Origin: Thainema sp966674685
GTDB taxonomy: Bacteria; Cyanobacteriota; Cyanobacteriia; Phormidesmidales; Phormidesmidaceae
NCBI GenBank assembly: GCA_966674685.1
Contig: CBKWJC010000025.1
Span: 7,158-71,157 of the forward strand
Direction of reading: 5' to 3'
Length of the DNA: 64,000 nt
Shown here: one piece after another, positions 60,104 through 64,000 of the stretch
Position numbering within the stretch: the first letter of the stretch is position 1
How the letters are laid out: every line of letters starts with the position of its first letter
Made by a program: the position numbers and the translations under genes
Notes under the pieces: model-generated
Seen by the model: the letters and a program-made list of their open reading frames with translations, nothing else
What the model was told of the DNA's origin: nothing
The model's database searches: none

Positions 60104-60841
60104 ATGTCTGAAGTACAGAATAAAGTTGTCATTATTACAGGAGCAAGTAGTGGGCTTGGAGCAGCCACTGCCCATCGATTAGCCAAGATGGGTGCTAAAT
60201 TAATGCTTGCAGCAAGGCGAGAAGATCGGCTCAACGATTTAGTGACCAAAATTGAGCAAAGCGGTGGAACAGCTCAATATCAGGTGACTGATGTGACCGA
60301 GCGCAATCAGGTTGAAGCGCTTGCTAAGGCGACTCATGAGGCTTATGGCCGGATTGACGTTTTAGTCAACAATGCAGGTTTAATGCCCCTATCACCTCTC
60401 GATGAAACGAAGGTTGATGAGTGGGACAAAATGATTGATGTCAATCTCAAAGGCGTCTTGTACAACATTGCAGCCGTATTGCCAATCATGCGCCAGCAGC
60501 AGTCGGGACACATTATCAACATTTCATCGGTGGCTGGACATCACGTTTTTCCAGCAGGAGCCGTTTACTGTGCCACCAAATTTGCTGTAAAAGCAATTTC
60601 TGAGGGCATCCGGCTAGAATCTGACGGCCATATTCGCTCAACCAATATTTCTCCGGGGGCCGTTGATACGGAACTGACGAATACCATCTCGCATGAAGAA
60701 ATGGCTCAAGGTGTCAATCAGCTCTATTCAGTGGCGATTGATGCAGACGCGATCGCACGCGCGATCGCATTTGCCATTGAGCAACCGGACGATGTCGATA
60801 TCAACGAAATGATTATCCGTCCGACACAGCAGGACCTGTAA
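60104..60841 (+). CDS. Short-chain dehydrogenase/reductase
   Basis: A 245-residue classic SDR. TGASSGLGAATAHRLAK (~12-28) binds NAD(P); NNAGLMPL (~90), Ser in INISSVAGH (~141) and YCATK (Tyr ~155, Lys ~159) form the active site. After ELTNTISHEEMAQGVNQLYS the C-terminus is AIDADAIARAIAFAIEQPDD and so on to NEMIIRPTQQDL. A basic residue after the first motif (AARRED) suggests NADP use. Substrate unknown. The next gene starts 26 bases later, so the pair may be an operon. Confidence 0.93.
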   Translation: MSEVQNKVVIITGASSGLGAATAHRLAKMGAKLMLAARREDRLNDLVTKIEQSGGTAQYQVTDVTERNQVEALAKATHEAYGRIDVLVNNAGLMPLSPLDETKVDEWDKMIDVNLKGVLYNIAAVLPIMRQQQSGHIINISSVAGHHVFPAGAVYCATKFAVKAISEGIRLESDGHIRSTNISPGAVDTELTNTISHEEMAQGVNQLYSVAIDADAIARAIAFAIEQPDDVDINEMIIRPTQQDL

Positions 60842-60866
60842 GCAGGGAACTTCTATAGGACATTTT

Positions 60867-61331
60867 ATGGAGCTAAAACTTAAAGATCTGGAGCTAACTA
60901 GCCCCGCTTTTTCGGCATTGGGATCAATCCCCGACCGCTACACCAGCGACGGGCAGAACGTTTCACCCGCGTTGCAGTGGCGTAAAGTTCCAGCCGAAAC
61001 GAAGCAACTGGTGCTGATCTGTCATGATCCCGATGCACCACTGCCGTTTGGGTTTACTCACTGGACAATCTACAACATTCCGCCGGACGTGAATGAAATT
61101 GCTGAAGGTGGAGGTAGCCGCTTTACTGAAGGGCTGAATGACTCTGGTAGCAAGGGTTACACTGGCCCAGCTCCGCCGCCCGGACATGGAGTCCATCACT
61201 ATTACTTCTGGCTCTATGCGCTAACCGAAGCGCTGGATTTGAGATCCGGACTCAGTCGCACCGAGCTGCTAGATGCGATCGCAGATTATGTCACCGCACA
61301 GGCGAGACTCGTTGGTACCTATGAACGCTAA
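60867..61331 (+). CDS. YbhB/YbcL-type PEBP protein
   Basis: A 154-residue PEBP (Raf-kinase-inhibitor-like) protein. Signatures: SIPDRYTSDGQNVSPALQW (~21-39), LVLICHDPDAPLPFGFTHWT (~47-66), WTIYNIPPDVNEIAEGG and GPAPPPGHGVHHYYFWLYAL (~100-119). The Asp-Pro-Asp and His residues form the anion pocket. The cytosolic bacterial role is not known. It follows an SDR gene by 26 bases. Confidence 0.92.
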   Translation: MELKLKDLELTSPAFSALGSIPDRYTSDGQNVSPALQWRKVPAETKQLVLICHDPDAPLPFGFTHWTIYNIPPDVNEIAEGGGSRFTEGLNDSGSKGYTGPAPPPGHGVHHYYFWLYALTEALDLRSGLSRTELLDAIADYVTAQARLVGTYER

Positions 61332-61556
61332 ACCCAAGTGTTTAGGGCTAGCTGGTGAGCGGCATGGAGACATCGTGATCACCGTCATCACTGAGTGAAC
61401 CAAGGATCACGGCCAATACGGCAATAGGTCACAAAACGCGATCGCACATATCACAGCCATCACGCCATCAGAATCACGTTGAATCAACCGACTTATCACA
61501 GAGAAAACCTGGCTTCTACACGATACTAATAGTATCGAGTTCCTGAAGTCGTCATC

Positions 61557-61775
61557 ATGTTTGCTCCCATCCTTCCTCTCCCCGGTGCCATTTCTGAACT
61601 CTTTGCCCAAGCTAGTGCGACAGGCAAACTCACCCAGGCTGATCGCTACGGGATTCAGGCAGCAATCTTATCCGGCGAGTTATCGCAGGAAGAGCAATCC
61701 TCCCTTGATCGGTTGTTACATGCTGTTGTTCGTCAACGGATTGTAATTACGGATGATCTCTCTGTAGTCAGATAA
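61557..61775 (+). CDS. Small conserved cyanobacterial-type protein, 72 aa
   Basis: A 72-residue protein: AISELFAQASATGKLTQADR then YGIQAAILSGELSQEEQSSL and DRLLHAVVRQRIVI. It is helical and has a TQADRYGIQAAI core that I recall from short cyanobacterial proteins without a name. No membrane segment or Cys pair is present. The gene stands alone; weak ribosome site. I think it is real on composition. Confidence 0.7.
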   Translation: MFAPILPLPGAISELFAQASATGKLTQADRYGIQAAILSGELSQEEQSSLDRLLHAVVRQRIVITDDLSVVR

Positions 61776-61856
61776 TCACTAATCAATAGGGAAACCTGGC
61801 AACGATAGACCTCATCAGGGCTGTAGAGTGTTAGGCAAAGCTGTAACGCACCACTT

Positions 61857-61962
61857 ATATCAAGTCTGTGTATCAGAACCCATGATTTATTTTTTGTGAA
61901 ACGTTTGTTCCGCAAACGTTTCACAAAAAATAAATCATGGGTTTTCAACCAGACTTGATATT
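61857..61962. mobile_element. 106-bp palindromic MITE-like element
   Basis: A nearly complete palindrome: ATATCAAGTCTG at the left and CAGACTTGATAT at the right, long T-rich arms ATTTATTTTTTGTGAAACG, core GTTTG-TTCCG-CAAAC. Partial or degenerate copies are at 17519-17581, 29038-29109, 49442-49521 and 49882-49960. The ends suggest that it is a miniature transposable element or mRNA hairpin cassette. Confidence 0.6.
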
Positions 61963-61982
61963 ACCGAAGCTTTGATGCACTG

Positions 61983-62034
61983 TCTCTCATTCTTGACTGG
62001 AATTACTATAGTGGTTCTAGATAAGAACGAGAGA
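61983..62034. mobile_element. Joined MITE ends (right end + left end)
   Basis: TCTCTCATTCTTGACTGG then AATTACTATA runs directly into TATAGTGGTTCTAGATAAGA and GAGAGA, sharing the TATA. The two halves are inverted copies (22 of 28 bases match). It could be two MITEs inserted side by side at a TA, or the remains of a head-to-head junction. Confidence 0.55.
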
Positions 62035-62068
62035 GGAGATGAGCACCAAGATGTTTATGACACGGTGG

Positions 62069-63031
62069 CTAAATTAGTAAGGGATTTTGGCTCAGTTGCC
62101 ATGATGTCCGAAGGTAGCCTGCATCGACTGTCATCAGCGGCATTTGGTGCTTTTGCAGCACAGCCTGAATCCGTCGAAATGCTTCCGGTAGTTGGTCGAA
62201 TGGAATTCCCGGAAATGCATGATGAACTGAGTGATAATGGAGCCCTCCAACCAGCCAACCTGTACCTGGCAGAACATGCAGATTGCGACAGGTGTAAAGC
62301 TGGGTAATGTGGTGCTTCCCGTGGTTTCCCCATAGCCCGTAATGCTCTAGGTGATCGCGCATTTGAATACCAATGCCGATAGTGCGCTCTAAGATTAACC
62401 AAAACAGTAGGTATTGCAGAAGACTGCGGTGCGTCGCTAACACCAGCGCAATTAAGCAGCCCTGCATCAACACCATGCCGCCGCCATCTAGGATCAATTG
62501 CCAAGTTAGCCGGGGTGCCGCCGTTCGGAGAATCACTCCTTTGTAGAGCGTTTTCAAGATCATGCCGATGCCGCTGGCAATGAAAATATCTAAAATCCAC
62601 TGATGGCGAACATACCAGCGCAGCAGCGGATGAGCCTGTTCATATTCCTGTGTTGTCCACTGCACTCGCTCTGGATCGCGCAGATTGCGGCCATTCCAGC
62701 TATGGTGCAGTCGATGGAGTTCGCTATAAACGCCAAAGGGCCATAGCATCGGCCAGGAAATCAGGCGCGAGGACAGCTCATCAAACCAAGCCCAGCCGCT
62801 CAGAGTATGGTGAACCGCATCGTGGGTGCAAATCAGCCAAAACGTGTACAGAATTCCGGCCAAGACTGTCCAGGCAACAAATGCGATCGCAGTTTCAGCA
62901 CCCCAAGCCAAACTTACTAGGGTCAGAAAACCACCACCGATCACTACAAATCTGATCACTCCAATTAACGCATTGACCTGATGCAAGTCTTTAGTTGCGG
63001 CTATCAGATCTTGAGTCAACCTATCCGACAT
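62069..63031 (-). CDS. Membrane fatty-acid-desaturase-like di-iron enzyme
   Basis: 320 residues from the ATG at 63031 (GGGAGG nine bases upstream; a longer frame to 63097 is unlikely). Three His boxes of integral membrane desaturases/hydroxylases: HDAVHH (~72-77), HRLHH (~108-112) and HYHSVHH (~262-268), with other His in WGNHGKHHITQL. TM helices lie at ~20-65 and ~155-230. It would insert a double bond or hydroxyl group in a lipid or carotenoid. It is not the usual CrtR or DesA-D sequence as I know them, so the substrate is open. Confidence 0.85.
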   Translation of the reverse strand: MSDRLTQDLIAATKDLHQVNALIGVIRFVVIGGGFLTLVSLAWGAETAIAFVAWTVLAGILYTFWLICTHDAVHHTLSGWAWFDELSSRLISWPMLWPFGVYSELHRLHHSWNGRNLRDPERVQWTTQEYEQAHPLLRWYVRHQWILDIFIASGIGMILKTLYKGVILRTAAPRLTWQLILDGGGMVLMQGCLIALVLATHRSLLQYLLFWLILERTIGIGIQMRDHLEHYGLWGNHGKHHITQLYTCRNLHVLPGTGWLVGGLHYHSVHHAFPGIPFDQLPEAFRRIQAVLQKHQMPLMTVDAGYLRTSWQLSQNPLLI

Positions 63032-63280
63032 GACCTCTAAACCTCCCGTTGCGATCGCAGATTGTCCCGATTCGCACCCCGCTAATATTTGGGTCAATTC
63101 ACATCTTGCATAAAACTAAAAAGACTATTTTGCCGCTGCGATGCGGCGCAAAATAACCGCTTCGGCTTCTCCATTTGCAGGGTGCAAAATGTGAGTAAAT
63201 CTATTGTATTCAACGCAATTCAGCAACTTGTGTAATGTTGCACGACGTACACGTTATGCCATAAAAGATTATTCGCTTGA

Positions 63281-63772
63281 ATGACGATTAGGAGCATGAA
63301 ATTTGTGAGGTATACAGTGAATATTGCGATCGCAAGTCTGGTCGGCATAGTAGCTACCACATCAGCGCTACTCGGCTACGAATCCCTAGCGGCTCAGGAA
63401 ATCACTCCCAACGAGATTTACATTGGTCTTTGGCAAGGAGTGGATGAGGTAGACGGTGGCAACTCTATTCGCTCGATTCTGCCCGATGGCGAAGGATTCA
63501 AAGTGATTGGTCGAGATACCTGGCATGGCCCCTGTGGCTACGGCGATCCGGCAGTTGGCATTTCCAGAGTTCAAATTAATGGGATGTCCTTGACGGGAAC
63601 GCTAGAGCTAGACTGCCAAGCCGGAGAAACCGCCGAAAGCGGCGATCGCTCGTTTGGAGTGCGCTACACCTATGATGCAGCAACGCAAACCTTAACTGAA
63701 ACCTTTCTCGATCCGGAAACCGAGGAACCCGTTGGTCGGCCTCCCATTGTCTTCTTCCGCATTTCCCAGTAG
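63281..63772 (+). CDS. Secreted unknown protein, 163 aa
   Basis: A 163-residue protein with a signal peptide (~6-36, hydrophobic core VNIAIASLVGIVATTSALLG, cut near AAQE). The mature part is beta-rich and acidic: NEIYIGLWQGVDEVDGGNS, then YGDPAVGISRVQINGMSLTG and FGVRYTYDAATQTLTETFL. It resembles secreted single-barrel proteins but I know no name. ATG at 63281 or 63296 could start it; both lie near TTAGGAGC. Confidence 0.7.
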   Translation: MTIRSMKFVRYTVNIAIASLVGIVATTSALLGYESLAAQEITPNEIYIGLWQGVDEVDGGNSIRSILPDGEGFKVIGRDTWHGPCGYGDPAVGISRVQINGMSLTGTLELDCQAGETAESGDRSFGVRYTYDAATQTLTETFLDPETEEPVGRPPIVFFRISQ

Positions 63773-64000
63773 GGGCGAATGGCATAGGCGCATGATGCCC
63801 TCATCCCCCAGTCCCTTCTCCCGCTCCGGGAGAAGGGGAGCCAGAAACAAAGGTCTGGCTCTCTCCCAAGATGAGCTACTGCTTATACACATCTGAATAG
63901 TCCGTCTAAATCCCGGACTGATCCCCCCTTAGCCCCCCTTAAAAAGCAGGGTGGTTTCATTTAGACAGAGAATAATTTAGAACCATAAACGTTGCGTAGG
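63773..64000. repeat. Intergenic filler repeats
   Basis: A TCCCGCTCCGGGAGAAGGGG stem (63819-63838) and a truncated GATCCCCCCTTAGCCCCCCT element (63920-63939), both common in cyanobacterial spacers. No gene is seen up to the window end. Confidence 0.5.

Noticed and set aside
62055..62600. 181-residue minus frame overlapping the desaturase gene
   Set aside because: It is a shifted-frame shadow; the three His boxes lie in the other frame.

Overview
The window is almost certainly chromosomal DNA of a cyanobacterium, probably a filamentous Leptolyngbya-like form (the genus is an inference). The octamer GCGATCGC (HIP1) occurs dozens of times in genes and spacers. There is a CP12 Calvin-cycle regulator, many cyanobacterial-type hybrid histidine kinases and CheY-like proteins, small two-CxxC zinc-ribbon proteins, and many short palindromic intergenic repeats. 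No rRNA, tRNA, CRISPR array or complete insertion sequence was seen.

Layout. 0-3.3 kb: small conserved and lipoprotein genes, ending in a decayed beta-propeller gene. 3.4-8.3 kb: a leftward five-gene unit (two-TM protein, solute-binding/vWA lipoprotein, small membrane protein, Ser/Thr kinase, GRDP-like protein). 8.3-11.5 kb: a rightward pair, an HTH-NACHT NTPase and a bicupin, behind a possible operator. 12-12.7 kb: a tandem DUF305 lipoprotein. 13.2-25 kb: a complete Wsp-like chemosensory system (CheW, CheR-TPR, MCP, a solute-binding lipoprotein with a NosL-like tail, WspD-like CheW, CheA-REC, CheB) followed by a REC-histidine kinase. 25-28.6 kb: CP12, two DUF202 membrane proteins, a YqjD/YqjE-like pair and small proteins.

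29.6-36 kb is an accessory island on the minus strand. Three integron attC-like sites (29619-29702, 33915-34000, 34694-34787) each follow a cassette-like gene: a membrane-anchored unknown, a HAD hydrolase, and an unknown 278-aa protein. Interleaved are a GMC oxidoreductase, a UPF0175/PIN toxin-antitoxin pair and several copies of a dispersed repeat whose core is a ~33-bp HIP1-headed minisatellite. No integron integrase lies in the window, so this looks like a CALIN (attC cluster without integrase).

36-46.4 kb is mostly carbon metabolism: phosphoenolpyruvate synthase, a type I GAPDH with a cupin gene, and glycogen phosphorylase. Between them lie a MerR-like regulator plus vWA protein under an apparently self-regulated, possibly leaderless promoter, and a small HNH protein. 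46.4-48 kb is a gene-poor stretch with fragments. 48-49.4 kb carries a TVP38/VTT membrane protein and a Nudix hydrolase. 49.4-50 kb is a nest of palindromic repeats.

50-59.8 kb is a second signalling block: a multi-REC OmpR-type regulator with two receivers lacking the phosphoacceptor Asp, a small zinc ribbon, a 1661-aa 6-PAS hybrid kinase and a REC-GAF histidine kinase. 60-64 kb holds an SDR, a PEBP/YbhB protein, a small conserved protein, a fatty-acid-desaturase-like enzyme and a secreted unknown.

The strongest novelty candidates are the Wsp-like array with an embedded solute-binding/NosL-like protein and a kinase as outlet, the attC cassette island with its HIP1 minisatellite elements, and the HTH-NACHT/cupin pair with a putative autoregulatory operator.
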